Of a DNA stretch of 64,000 nucleotides, positions 1 to 11,695 are shown one piece after another. The DNA is from Linnemannia hyalina (Eukaryota > Mortierellomycota > Mortierellomycetes > Mortierellales > Mortierellaceae): NCBI GenBank assembly GCA_019671135.1, contig JAHRHY010000015.1, forward strand, positions 806,001 through 870,000, in the 5' to 3' direction. The notes beneath the pieces were generated by a model that had not been told where the DNA came from, did no database searches, and saw nothing but the letters and a program-made list of their open reading frames with translations. Every line of letters begins with the position of its first letter. Within the stretch, counting starts at the first letter, position 1. The position numbers and the translations under genes are program-made.

Positions 1-2407
1 CGTGAAGAGGTAAAACAAGAAGAAGAGAAAAGTTACCCGAAGTAACGGCATGAGGAAACCTTCAAAAATCCAGTAGACAAACTCGTGCAGGATCTCGTGC
101 TGTTTGTCAGACGCCGTCGGAGCAATATGACAGACTGGGCGCCCTTCATGGACTCGGTGCGAATCCTGGAGCCACTCGCACTCGCTCAACTTGAAACCTT
201 GAAGCGCGTACTGCAGTGGCAGAGTCTCAAACTTGCGAAGTCGAATAAACCGTGTCATTGCTAAAGTATCAGAGACGGTGTTTTGATTAGGTATGTTGTT
301 GATCGAAGCATGAGTATTGAAGGGAGCGTGGTCGATAAGCAGCAACGTGACATGGCTATGTTTTTCTCTCTTTAGTACCTCGCAGTATGACGGCCCGGTT
401 ATCGGTCGATCCGAACATGGCCAGAGGAATGACTTTCTTTACGACTGCATGGACGAATGATGTCACCTGCACGCAAAGTGAGAGATACGAACATGTCAGT
501 AAGAGCTGCACAAAGAAGTTCAACGCGATCATCGCGTAGTACACAGGTTAACGCCTTACCTGATCGAAGGAAGAGAAACTCGTCAAAAGAGAAGCGACGT
601 TTGTCTGTGCGCTCTCTGGTGCATTGTCAATCGCCTAGAGGTATGAAGTTTGGAGAGCGTCATATCAGTCAATGGTTTATATCAAACCTGCAAACAAAGG
701 ATAGGAGATATCGCCACAAAAAAAAAGATTGAGCGAATCAAAAAGCCTACCGCGACTGGGCAATAGTATTGAAGCAAGGCCATGGATCGACACTTTTGGT
801 TAAGGACAAGCATCTCCTCCACCAGAGTTCTCATGGAGCGCAACCGCCAGCCTCCTGCCGCTTTTTTCTTCGCCCTTTCAGTCCTATATTTGATTTTGCC
901 AATGGTTTGACGCGTATCGGGCAACCATCCCGATGAAGGCACGGAAGGTGAGAAAACATTTTGAAGTCCATGTTGCTTGGGAAACATTCGCTTCATCTGA
1001 ATATCCACAATCGCCTTCAGGTCTGGAACATAGTCCGCCGGCTTAAAGCTGTCGTCTATTCGGCAAGTTCATTATGCGGAGCAAATTAGTCACGATAACA
1101 GCATGGTAATAACGCAACACAGATAGTAGACATAGCAAAATAAATCGGCGCAGGAGCACTCTAGCTGATGTACTTACAGTCGGCAAGCAGAAAGTTACGA
1201 AGCATCACGCTTTCGATATGGTATCGTCGCGCATAAAAGATCCTGGACCGCTGGAACGATATTGCCGACGGCGATATGGCGGCTCTTGGGTTTGTAACCC
1301 TGTCCTTGTCTTTGTCACCGTCGCTATTATTATTCTTCCGTCTCTTGGCTGCTGTCGGTGCACACTCCAATGCGTGTCCTTCCGATTTCCGCTTGTCGTT
1401 CGAAACAGCACGTCGTTTTGCAGCCGGTGGCGATGTGTCCTTCGAGTAATGAGTATCGGATGTGGCTGAAGAGGGAGTAAGATCGGCAGGGCGCTTCCTG
1501 GTTGAGAGGCTTTGAAGGACTTCTTGTTGTATGAGCTGTTTCGAGACATGCTGTTCGCTGATAGCTGGTCCTGTGATTTGGCAGTAGCAATTATTGGGTA
1601 GCGCCGCAAAGATAGAGGTTTGTGTCAAAAGATAGGCCATCGCAGGTTGACCTATCCTATATGCAAGGGTAGCATGTAAGAGTTAGATATTTAATCAAGA
1701 AAAGATCATATACGCTTCTTTCATGGCACAACGCGCAACAGATCAGATGCATACCGTCGCAAAAGAGTCTCCCAGTGCTCTGAACGAACAAATGTCTCGA
1801 GGGTGTTCTTGTGGTACGGCTGGGCTCTCTGATCTGAGATTCGTCTTATCTAAGCGACATATATAATGGTAATGTCGCGATGGCGGTTAATTCTCTGTTT
1901 TGTTGCCTATTGTAGTCGACGACTTGTAAAAAAGAAACGGTGCGTAAAGACATACCGACTTATACCCGACCGCCAATATGTTGTATTTTCCGATGGGCCA
2001 CTCGTTAGGAGGGCAGGTGTTTCTAATAGCAGAGTCAACAATCTAAGTGACAGTGCGCGAGATAACATGGCAAGGATGAGGAGGGATTAGTCATATCGTC
2101 CAGGGCACAGGTGACATTTTTTCACGACTTAAAAGAGGTGTCTTACATCATCCTGTCGCCCGCTGGGAGACTGTCTACTTTCTGTTGGAAAGGGCTGGAT
2201 GGCGATACCCGCGTTCTTCATAGCAGCAGCAGGCGTAGGTGCGACAAGTGTGTCGTGCAGCAGGCACTTGTACTCGTCTGGGTCATCACTGCAAACAACT
2301 GTCGGCTGGCCATTGAGATTGGTGTCGAGGAATTGACCGAGTCGTTGGAGTCCAGGGAGCAATGTCAGCAGGACAGCATTGGTGATGGCAGCGTTGGATT
2401 CAGCCAT
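1..2407 (-). CDS. TERT: Telomerase reverse transcriptase, N-terminal part (runs off left edge)
   Basis: This is the catalytic subunit of telomerase, which copies the RNA template onto chromosome ends. I assembled eight exons by frame-consistent GT-AG junctions: 2407-2147, 2042-1956, 1828-1755, 1656-1178, 1055-751, 634-560, 466-379 and 260-37. The TEN domain is visible: an N-terminal helix, then NILAVGYKS, then FVRSEHWETLLRRIGQ, and the stretch CYCQITGPAIS, which aligns with the human segment CAYQVCGPPL. A basic linker with KRR and AAKRRK (a likely nuclear signal) joins it to the RNA-binding domain. That domain shows FPKQHGLQNVF, LVLNQKCRSMALLQYYCPV, PLAMFGSTDNR and FVYWIFEGFLMPLLR, which are the CP, QFP and T motifs. 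The RT motifs lie beyond position 1. The start at 2407 is the first in-frame ATG ahead of the TEN helix. Identity is firm; exon edges are hand-derived. Confidence 0.93.
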
Positions 2408-2666
2408 GGTAGATTGTGATGTGTTGTTTGTGTGGGTAAAAGTAGAAAGGTGGGTCCATTCTCTTAGAGGTATAGTTAATATTGGTGGCGTTGCTTTATT
2501 AATATTTTATTTTTGCTACATATTCGAAGGGTGAGATGGAGGAGCGTTTGCTTTTACTTCTTTTCTTGTTTCGCCTAAGGGACATGAAGGCGATAGGGGA
2601 GAAAAATAAAACGATGTTAGCTGCCGCACGACAATTAACAATTGAGAAATCAGTAGAGCAAAAAAA

Positions 2667-5600
2667 TCAATAAGGTACCTTGAAGGCATCTGAGAAGCTG
2701 GACAGATTGCGCTTGGCGACAGCCGTGACATCGTGAGGCAGGGCGACAACGATGGACCGGTCTTGGCCAAACTTGAAATTGTCTGCAACGACGTGGTCGG
2801 CGTACTGCTTGATCTGGTACTCATAGTGTCCGTTCTTGACGCGACGGAAGTTCCAGGTGATAACATAAGGCCCCGTACTCGTCACAATAGTCTTTTCTGC
2901 TTCATTCACGCCGGTATTGAAACGCGCCGTTGTGAAGGAGACGGCTTGTCTGATTGCAGCAACGTGCTCAGGCTTGAGATGCAGCTTGATTGCCTTTGGC
3001 TAAGAGAAAACAAAGTCATTGAAGAAGAAACCTGTGAGTATGGAGACGAATACAGAGAATTACTATAGCATCTTGAACAACAGCACAGCATACCTTGTTC
3101 TTGGCAGGGAAACTGGCATCAAATCCGAGCTTTTTGTTCTCTGGGTTGAGGACGTCGATCAAGAGCAAGTACGTCTTGCAGGTGGCAATGACCCAGCGAC
3201 CGTCGGCTGTCACGTCAAGGCCGATAATAGGATCTCCGAGTCCAGGAAGAGCCGTCTTGGCAGGCTTGCCAATAGTGTTCAGCAACTTGATCTCACCGTT
3301 GGCTCCAGCAACAGCTACAGATCCATTGTCCGTTGTTGCAATGCTGGTGAAATCGTTGCTCTTGGCATATTGAATGAAGGCACTATCGACAATCTTGTTG
3401 CCAGACAAACGAGGGTCGACGCGGAACATGGCGTTGTGCGAGTGTCCCACCATGGTCTTGTTGTCCGTCAAGTTGGAGTACTTGGAGTCGCCTACTAGGT
3501 TCAAAATACCAGTTGTTCCAGGCATATGCCATTCCTCGACAATCTTTCCGTACTCCAGATCCATCTTGTAGGCAGTATCCAGATCTCGAGAGTCCATCAT
3601 GACCATCGCAGAATCCTGCTGGTGCAACACAACCTGTTTCAGAGAGTGATAAACGAGTTCTAGTTAGCAGTCCGCAATACCTCATTAAAAGACCTAACCA
3701 TAGCGTGTGTAAAAATGAGCAACTTACTCGAGAGGGGTTGACGTCTCTGCCAGCTTTGTTTTTGATGTTCTTGATGGTGGTCGAAAAATCCAGTCCGTCG
3801 CGCTCGTTGTGCTTGAAAACGCCGATCTTATCGCCACGCACGACATATGATCTGTCCTTGAAGCCGACGGCTAATTGACTGTTCTTGGCTGTATCCTGCT
3901 TGAAAGCCTCATGAGGGTTCTCCTCTTGTTCGTCTTCGTCCTCGTCATAGCTATCGTCGCCTTCGTCGGAAAAGAGATCCTCTTCTTCCTCCTCCTCTTC
4001 CTCTTCCTCCTCTTCTTCCTCTTCTTCTTCCTCCTCCTCATCCCTGTCAGACTGCGACATTTCAACATCATCCTGGAACGTTTTGATCATGTACTCCTGA
4101 TCAGTAGACTATAGAAAAGAAAATTACATGGAATAATCAGCAACGAGAACACTCAGTTCAACATAAGATCAATAAAAGACGTGAGAGAGTACGTACCGGA
4201 ACCTTGTCCCACGAAAGCTTGTTTAGAGACTCATACATGCACTCTCCGAAAACGGCCTGGAACTCTGAAAGGGCAGCCTCGTTAGGGAACCGAATCAACC
4301 AGGAGTAAACGTTGTGTTGCTCGTCAAAGTAGTTCCAGATAAAAGAAAGGTGTGATGCACTGAACACAGGGTTCATCCTTGCCTCCACAGGCTGAGCAAG
4401 CTGCTGCTCTCCATCCTTCGAGAGAACGACAAGCCAGTCTAAGATGTCACATACATATAAGATCGCGCAAATGTTAGTTATTCAAGCCTGAAACTACTCT
4501 TCGGTCTCCTATATCGAGAAACATCAAATGCCTTACATTTGAACTTTTCAGCGCGAAGAAGTTGGCATCTGATAAGCTCCGCCTGGGGCATGAACAAGTT
4601 TGTCTTTGGATCGAAGAGATTCAATTGTCCTGTCGCCTCTGCAACTCCATCGTACTTGGTGGGGGCGTCACGTTGGGCAGGTCTGTCGATGTCCTCTTCC
4701 TTTTTCACAGGAGCCAAGCTCTCTTTCTTGAGGGCAGGCGATGCTTTACTGGCTCGAGGTGAAGTAGCCCCAGGGGATACTGCTGCTGCTGTGCTGGATC
4801 TCGATGACGTAGGACTATTGATCAGACAGAGGACAAATAAGTCAGAGTGAGTGACTAAAGATCAAAGAAGGCGTGCTGTAGTTCTGTTGCAGAATAGGGT
4901 TGGCTACTGGATGACGTACGGGAGCTGGAATTCTTCGACTGCATCATCGTCCGCGGAAAAATGCGTCTTTTGGTACTTGCGCTCGTACATGCAGTGATAG
5001 GCAGTGATTTCAAAGTTGTTGGCGGTGAACACCGTGGTTTCGTCATCGCAGACAAACTCGTATTCAAGACCAGCATCGTCCTAAAAGAGCCAAAGCATAA
5101 TTGGACGTCAGTTACCACGCCTTCCTGTGCTTAAAAATTACGCCACTTGAAAAGATGGAGGGAAGACTTACTGCCGAGAGGCCTTGCCACGTGAAGGTGG
5201 TCGCTCCAGCCGAGACACCCTTCCTGAACTTCATGGTCTGGTCGATCAAAAAAACTTTTTCGTCGTCAACTAGTAGGAGTAGAAGGTGTTAAAGAGAGAC
5301 GATAGGATAATGGACTATGCTCAGTTCCAAGTTGATTTCTGTCGCAATTTGCCTCCAATTCCTGGCTCCACTTACGTTCTTGCTCATCGTCCTCCAAAGT
5401 CTCCTCGCCTTCCTCAAAAACGCGGTTGATGGCCAAGACATACTGGAAGGGTTGAGTAGTGCGCCGAATCGTTGCCATGGAGTCAATATAGCTATAGCAA
5501 ACAGGTTGGTGATAGAAAGAATTTTGCATTAGACACTCATTCACGCACACTTTTCTCATGCCAAGAAAAAAACAAAAAGTAATAGGTCTTACATGCATTC

Positions 5601-5723
5601 CCGGGTCTTCGACCGTGCGCCAGAGGGCTTGTAGACGTAGAACTGTCCTGATGAGATTTGAACGAGCTCTGGGTTGGAGGAGTCACCCCAAATGAGTTTT
5701 CCGAGAGATTTGAAGACGTTCAT
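2667..5723 (-). CDS. VID27: VID27-family protein (vacuolar import and degradation)
   Basis: VID27 proteins are cytoplasmic fungal factors linked to vacuolar import and degradation of gluconeogenic enzymes; their biochemical role is poorly known. The protein opens with MNVFKSLGKLIWGDSSNPEL, the typical VID27 N-terminus. A PH-like middle part follows in exons between 5600 and 4200. Then comes a strongly acidic segment with a run of about 22 glutamates encoded near 3980-4040. The C-terminal beta-propeller-like VID27 domain is encoded 3630-2667, with segments such as DPRLSGNKIV and GRWVIATCKTYLLLID. Several short introns interrupt it. The ATG at 5723 starts the conserved N-terminus; an upstream in-frame ATG at 5774 would add 17 residues in CT-rich leader sequence and is less likely. 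The gene lies 259 bp upstream of TERT in the same direction. Confidence 0.9.
3978..4040 (-). repeat. Poly-Glu-coding GAG/GAA tract inside VID27
   Basis: A run of CTT/CTC triplets on the plus strand (GAG/GAA on the coding strand) encodes about 22 consecutive glutamates, followed on the protein by a further Asp/Glu-rich segment. VID27 proteins commonly carry an acidic linker before the C-terminal domain; the purity of the tract suggests slippage-driven length variation. Confidence 0.85.
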
Positions 5724-5982
5724 GTGTGTACTGTGAGCGAGTGTGGGAGAATGGAAAGAAAGCTTGTCGCACACCGCGAACTTTTTGTTTTATCCATGTT
5801 TCAGGGAGCAGTCACCAAAGAGGGTTGGTGGTCTTGTTCTTGTTCACGCGCGCTCCTCCTTTTCCTATTCACCCCTCTCCTCTTTTCTTTCACACCCACT
5901 CACGAGTGCGCTTCACTTCTTGCCTTTCCTTCACTCAGCCTCTCATTCGACAGTTCACTTTTTCACACCTCCAGCAAAAGCA
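5724..5982. promoter_or_regulatory. Divergent promoter between VID27 and the 268-residue-protein gene
   Basis: This 259-bp gap separates two start codons that face away from each other, so it should hold both promoters. The right half (about 5850-5980) is rich in CT on the plus strand, with TTTTCTTTC, CTTGCCTTTCC and CTCATTCG runs, like the leaders of other genes in this window. I see no clear TATA box. Confidence 0.55.
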
Positions 5983-7514
5983 ATGATTCTCGAGTCCCCT
6001 CCCTTGGTGAATGTCACACCCCTGGCACACATACACGAAGGTTTGGCCAGCCAACCTTACTTGCCCATAGCAAGAGGCGAGCGCTTGAGGGAATAAGGGA
6101 AAGACTTGGCTAAGAGAAGTCGAACCAATTGCCTAACATAATATGTCCTGTGTCTTTTGCCTGTCTCTTCAGTGCCTATTCATATCAACCACCCAATTCA
6201 CCCCAACTCGGCGAGCAAGCACAAGCGACTGGGTCTACAAATGCTCAATGAGCTCACTCGCATTGAGATGTTTGTGACTAGGATAGACGCAGTTGGCAAG
6301 GTAGACAGCTCCAAGTAGTCATTGTCTATTTTGTATGACACGCCCTCTTTTTACCGACGAGCAACTACATCCCCAGCACTGACTCACAACACCTCTTGCC
6401 TACCCCTTGCCTACCTCTTCCCTCTTTCCTCTTTCCACTCTCTCACAACCAAATAAACAAAAAAAAAAATAGCACGGGGAGACAAGCACTGAGCTGAACA
6501 AGACGATTGCTCACCTGGAGCAGACCCTTCTTGCCTTTGAAGTGGACACTGGACATTCAGATCGCATCGAGAACACCTCTGGCCGTGAGATGTTGCGGGT
6601 ATGACCAAGAACATTCTGAGATCTAAGATAATCTCACTGTCCATTGACTTTGTGGTACTAATGCTTTGTAGTGTTTGCTTATATTGTTATATGTGGTGTT
6701 GGTGGCCCTGTCCTCCTTCTAGAGATACATGATCAGGACAGGCCTAGCCGAGATGTTCCCAAAATCATCAGAGTACTTGGGCATTGAACTTGTACTTCCC
6801 GGCGGAAGTTACATTGAAGGTAAAATAGTAGTCAGACTGCCTCGTTCGTGCATACTCTAGTTCTTGCCAGCCATGAAGTGTGTGTACTAACCACAGCACG
6901 ATGCTTGTTAATAGCTCACTTTCGGCAGATGTCCTCCATAAACCAGCTCACGTCAATTGCCCTGCAGCTCCAGAACGACATCAAACTTACAAATCACAAG
7001 TTTGTTGCCCATCAAGTCGCACTCCTTTATGTAAGGGAAAGAGCTCTTGGACTGTGGATGATTACTCTTAGCCTCTTTGCTTCGTAAAGGTTACTAATAG
7101 GCGTGATTGGTTGCTTGGGCAATTAGCAATGCATCACACAAGCAGGGCCCCAGTTCTCGAAAAAGTACAAGAATAGGGTAGAGGAGAATTTTGACGCCCT
7201 CAAAGAAGCCTCCAGTGTCTCTGACGAGCCTTACCTTCCAATTGAACTCCAAGCATGGTACGCCACTGTAGTCAGGGCCAATGAGTCGAAACTTGGAGTG
7301 TCTACTTTTAAGCCCTGTCAGATTGGCTTGCTAACATCGCCTTTCCCTTTGCCTTTGCCCTAGGCTTAATGATCTGACAACCGACATCGTAGCGGAGGCG
7401 CTCTTTAGTGGCAGGCCAATGTCCCAACAGACGCCGGATGCTGCACACCTCTCCCAATACATCGACAAAGTGTCGTCTGAGGGAGCCGAAGGGGGAATGG
7501 TCCAGGCAGCGTAG
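5983..7514 (+). CDS. Unrecognised 268-residue protein, seven exons
   Basis: I do not recognise the family. The gene model comes from frame-consistent splicing: exons 5983-6040, 6173-6300, 6473-6598, 6723-6819, 6915-7030, 7127-7257 and 7364-7514, together 807 nt (268 codons plus stop). All junctions are GT-AG and every phase fits; the first donor (GTTTGG) is unusual. The protein has no signal peptide or membrane segment. It appears mainly alpha-helical: a segment with LGLQMLNELTRIEMFVTRID, a second with LNKTIAHLEQTLLAFEVD, then RYMIRTGLAEMFPKSSEY, then INQLTSIALQLQNDIKLTNH, and a short C-terminal tail. Heptad-like spacing of L/I suggests coiled-coil or helical-bundle packing, as in adaptor or kinetochore subunits, but that is a guess. 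The gene sits head-to-head with VID27 and 147 bp before XPF. Confidence 0.7.
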
Positions 7515-7661
7515 GCTCTTTCATACTCTGCGCGGAAAAATGAATTAAAAAATAGTCACTTTTTGCCACCAATTCTGTCGCGATGTCTTAAGTGCGAATG
7601 GTGTGAAATTGCCCAGTTTTTGTTTCTTTCTTTTACTCTACTCATTCGCCATCTTGCAACC

Positions 7662-10600
7662 ATGTCCTCACTACCTCTCGCCTTCCAGAAAGAAATCGTC
7701 GCTGAACTCGTTGCAGAGGATGCTCTGCTCATTATGGCTAAGGGACTGGGACTCCGCAACATCCTCGGTGCATTCCTGCAGATTTACTCTCAGCCTCAGA
7801 ATCTCGTTTTGCTCATCAACACAAACACCGAGGAAGAGACGGCGCTTCGGGACGACCTCCTCAGGTCCAGTGGTATCGACAAGGGTGGTGCCTCCCACTT
7901 CAAGAGCATCACAAGCGAACTGAGTCTTGCGGAGCGTAGCGACCTTTACCGCTATGGAGGCATCATGGCCATCACGTCGCGTATCCTGGTCATGGACCTG
8001 CTCACAGGCCGAGTTCCCGTCCAGCTCATCACAGGAATCCTTGTCGCCAACGCACACAGGTACGTAGCAAATTTCTTCTTGTATTGCCATCAAAAAATGG
8101 TGTATCAATACTACCGCAACATGGTACTAACTGGTTCGACGTGGTTCAATATGCGTTCTAGGGTGACTGCATCCACCACCGAGGCATTCATTTTGCGACT
8201 TTTCCGTCAGAGCAATTCAGAGGGGTTCATCAAAGCTTTCAGTGATCAGCCGGAGACTCTGTCAACAGGATTTGCGACTCTAGAAAAGACGTTGAAACTG
8301 CTATATCTCCGTAAAGTGAACCTCTGGCCACGGTAAGCTGCTTACTGTTTGGATTAGGTCAAAGTCGCATGTCAGGGAACATCACAGGTCGTGAAGCTAA
8401 CTCAACGGTGGTCCTGTTCGTCGAACTAGATTTCATGTTACAGTGACGGAAAGTCTGGAGTCTCACACCGCGGATGTTATCGAAATTCGACAGCCAATGA
8501 CGAAGGCAATGAAGACTATCCAGGCAGCCATCATTAATTGCATGGATATTTGCTTGCAGGAGCTTCGACGGTCCAGCTCAGCTGTAAGAATTATGTTCGT
8601 GCGCACCGTCAATTCTTTCAAGTAGGAACTCGTTATTTGCTGGCGAAACTAATACGACTGTTTCTTTCCGTTCTAGATTGAGATTGATATTGACGACTTC
8701 ACGGTGGAGAAGGCCCTGTTCAAGTCATTCGATGTTATCATCAGGAGGCAGTTGGATCCTATCTGGCATCGCGTCAGTCACAAAACGAAGCAGTTGGTCT
8801 CGGACTTGAAGACTTTACGCAGTTTGTTGGGCTATCTTGTGTCCTACGACAGCGTCAACTTTAACCTGTACCTTGAGACCCTCTTGGCCTCTGTGGGCCC
8901 TCACTCAGGAAACTATTGGATGATGACGGATCCTGCGGACAAAATCTTTTCGGTGAGGATGACAGACATTGGCGCGACTTTCAGCGGACATGATCCACAC
9001 ATACACCGCACAGTACTGATATGCTTTCTCATAATCGATTAGACCGCGAAATCTCGCGTTTATCTCCAACAGGATGGATACAAGGATCCTGACGACCCCA
9101 ACATCCTGCCCAATATGAGACCCATTCTGGAAGAGCTTCCCAAATGGGATATTCTGTCTGAGATCATGGATGAAGTTGAAGTCGAGATGCATAACGCTCC
9201 TCACCCCGAAGGTAACGCCATTTGCCCCTGGAGAGAAGTTGATGCAAGGTTTCGTACGCAGATGATGGCAGTGTGACTCTAACAACACCGGTTCATTTGC
9301 GACGATAGGACTGGATACGGTTCTCATTATGGCACATGACCAGCGAGCTTGCTTACAGATCAAGCGATATCTGTCGACACCCAAAACAAGCGCGTCTTCA
9401 AGAGGCAAGCCCCTCATGCGCGATTTACTGCATGGATACTTGCAGTGGAAATCCAACATGAAGCATTTTAAGGACAATGTCGCTACCAAAACTCCCACCA
9501 GTCTCGCCTCCTCTATGGCATCTTCAGGTACCGAATGCGTTGTTAGGTGGATCAGAATTAACGCAACCCACATATGCGAACTAACATCTGCTCATTTACC
9601 ATCGAAATAGGCAACCCAATGGCGGGAGTAAGAAGAGGGCAACCAGCTAACAAACGGCGGCGAGTTCGAGGAGGCGCCAGCTCATTAGCGCCGGTAGCCA
9701 AGCATTCAACTGCAAATTTTGAAAAAGAAGCCGAGGTCATCGCCACATTGTAAGTTAAGGACTGGAACACGTCGCAAGTACCTTCAATGACCAAGATGCT
9801 TACTTTGCTCTTTTGGATGACTTTAGTATCAACACGAACCACCAAGCTAGTTCGAAGTCTACTGCTCGCATTTTCGATCACGACTTGGAAGAAGTGGACG
9901 ATTTTACGGATTACTTTGGCCTCGTTGAGCCGAGTAATATGGTTCTTGTTCACAGTTATTCTGGAGAATCAGACTCACTGCTGCTGGAGAACATCAAACC
10001 GCGCTTCATCATTATGTACGATCCAGATCCAACATTTGTCCGGTGTATCGAGGTTTACAAAGCGCGCCATCCAGGAAAGCAAGTGCGCGTTTACTTTACA
10101 GTTTACGATAATTCTGTCGAAGAACAGCTGTACCTGAGTGCTCTTCGTCGCGAGAAGGACGCGTTCACAAGGCTGATCCAAACCAAGTCGGTATGTGTGG
10201 GATGTTTGCGCAGTTTTTCATTAAAATTGAAGCAAGACAAATTATTCGTGCTTTTGCTAACTGTGTTTTGAATCTAGATGATGGTATTGCCAATAGGCGA
10301 CACATTCACAAAACAAGTGCAGGATCAATCACTTCTCAGGAACATCCACACTCGAATTGCAGGAGGAGGAAAGACTGGCGACGAGCGGCCACCACCCAGG
10401 ATCGTTGTCGACGCAAGAGAGTTTAGGAGCTCGCTGCCGTCCATTTTGCACTCACAAGGAATGGTTCTCGACCCTTGCACAATCACTGTCGGAGACTACG
10501 TTCTGTCACCCAATATCTGCGTTGAACGAAAGAGTATTTCCGATCTTATCTCATCGTTCGCATCTGGACGACTGTAAGTCTATCTTTAGCGTTTTGCAGT

Positions 10601-11359
10601 GTGATTCACAGACCATGTTGAAGACATCTAATATCATGGAAATTGCTCTCTTGATAATAGGTATACACAAGTTGAGGCGATGACTGTGCACTACACCCGG
10701 CCAGTGCTTTTGATTGAGTTTGATGAAGACAAGTCATTCTCTTTGCAGGTACAGGTTCATTTTTCGGAAGTATGCATGTAACGAGACATGCCGTGGTCCC
10801 GACGACTAATATATGAATATCTTCTTCGCGCTTTGTCCGCCATTTTAGGACAAGGCGGACATTAGAGCCGATATCTCTGTGACCGAGCTATCGTCCAAGC
10901 TAGTCTTGCTTACGCTCGCATTCCCTTCATTGCGACTCATTTGGTCTTCCTCAGTGCATTCGACTGTTGAGATATTTGAAGATCTGAAGGTATGGACCTA
11001 CTAAATCTGCGTTTAAGTAGACGTTGACCGCGGGAACCTGGATGTGTGATTAGCTAACGAGTTTTCATATGTTGTGTTTGTAGCGGTCAGAGGATGAGCC
11101 GGATATGCAGCAGGCACAGGCGGTTGGTGTTGATGCCAACCAAGCGATTGACAGTGCATATAATCTGACGCCGCAAGACATTCTTCGCAGTTTGCCGGGT
11201 ATCACATCGAAGAACTACAAGCAGGTCATGAGGCATGTTGAAAGTATCCGCGAGCTGGCAGAACTGGATGTTGCAAGCCTATCCAACATCGTTGGCGAGG
11301 GCCCAGCAAAGACGCTCTGGGAATTTTTCCACAAGGACTCTCGAATGGACATGTCCTAA
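7662..11359 (+). CDS. ERCC4: XPF/Rad1 structure-specific DNA repair endonuclease
   Basis: This is the catalytic subunit of the XPF-ERCC1 (Rad1-Rad10) nuclease, which cuts the 5' side of a lesion in nucleotide excision repair and also acts in recombination and crosslink repair in the nucleus. The N-terminal helicase-like domain begins MSSLPLAFQKEIVAEL and includes LLYLRKVNLWPRFHV, matching human XPF across an exon junction. A middle exon holds VLIMAHDQRACLQIKRYL. The nuclease core shows VDAREFRSSLP, then GDYVLSP and VERKSISDLI, so the GD-x(n)-ERKx3D catalytic signature is intact. The C-terminal tandem helix-hairpin-helix region (dimerisation with ERCC1) is encoded near 11150-11350. The gene has about ten exons. 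The ATG at 7662 starts the conserved N-terminus; the upstream in-frame ATG at 7563 lies in leader sequence. Known as Rad1 in budding yeast and Rad16 in fission yeast. Confidence 0.96.
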
Positions 11360-11695
11360 GTAAGACCTTGTTCTGTATTGGTGATTTCTTGTAGAATAGA
11401 GCAGAGAGCACCGACACGGAGCAGAATAGAAAAGGGAAAGCGAAAATCACTACTGTAGAATGGGCTGAGAGTGACGCGCCACTGGCGTTGCATGATCTGC
11501 TGAAAAAAGGAGGTACGCATAACAAGCACCGCTTTCTTTTTTTTTCTTGTCGCTTTCTCTTTCCTTTTCTCTCAATTCTTTCTTCACTTCCTTACTTCCT
11601 TTTACTTTTCACCCCACTCTACTTACTACTTGCGTCGCTCGCTTTTTTCATACACACAAATACTGTTTTGCTATCAACACACACATACAACATCA
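11360..11695. other. Intergenic: XPF 3' region and 6PF2K leader
   Basis: This 336-bp gap holds the presumed 3' UTR of XPF in its first part. From about 11525 to 11690 it is strongly CT-rich on the plus strand (runs of TTTCTTTTT and CTTTCTCTTTCC), the usual look of a leader before a start codon in this window. No RNA gene is evident. Confidence 0.5.

Noticed and set aside
3383..4090. Frame running past the VID27 acidic exon to a 235-codon ORF
   Set aside because: The sequence after GRDVNPSR reads through an intron; the real protein continues in the spliced frame.
5658..6113. Plus-strand ORFs of 117-151 codons at the VID27 promoter
   Set aside because: They cross the leader; the spliced seven-exon model explains the downstream sequence better.
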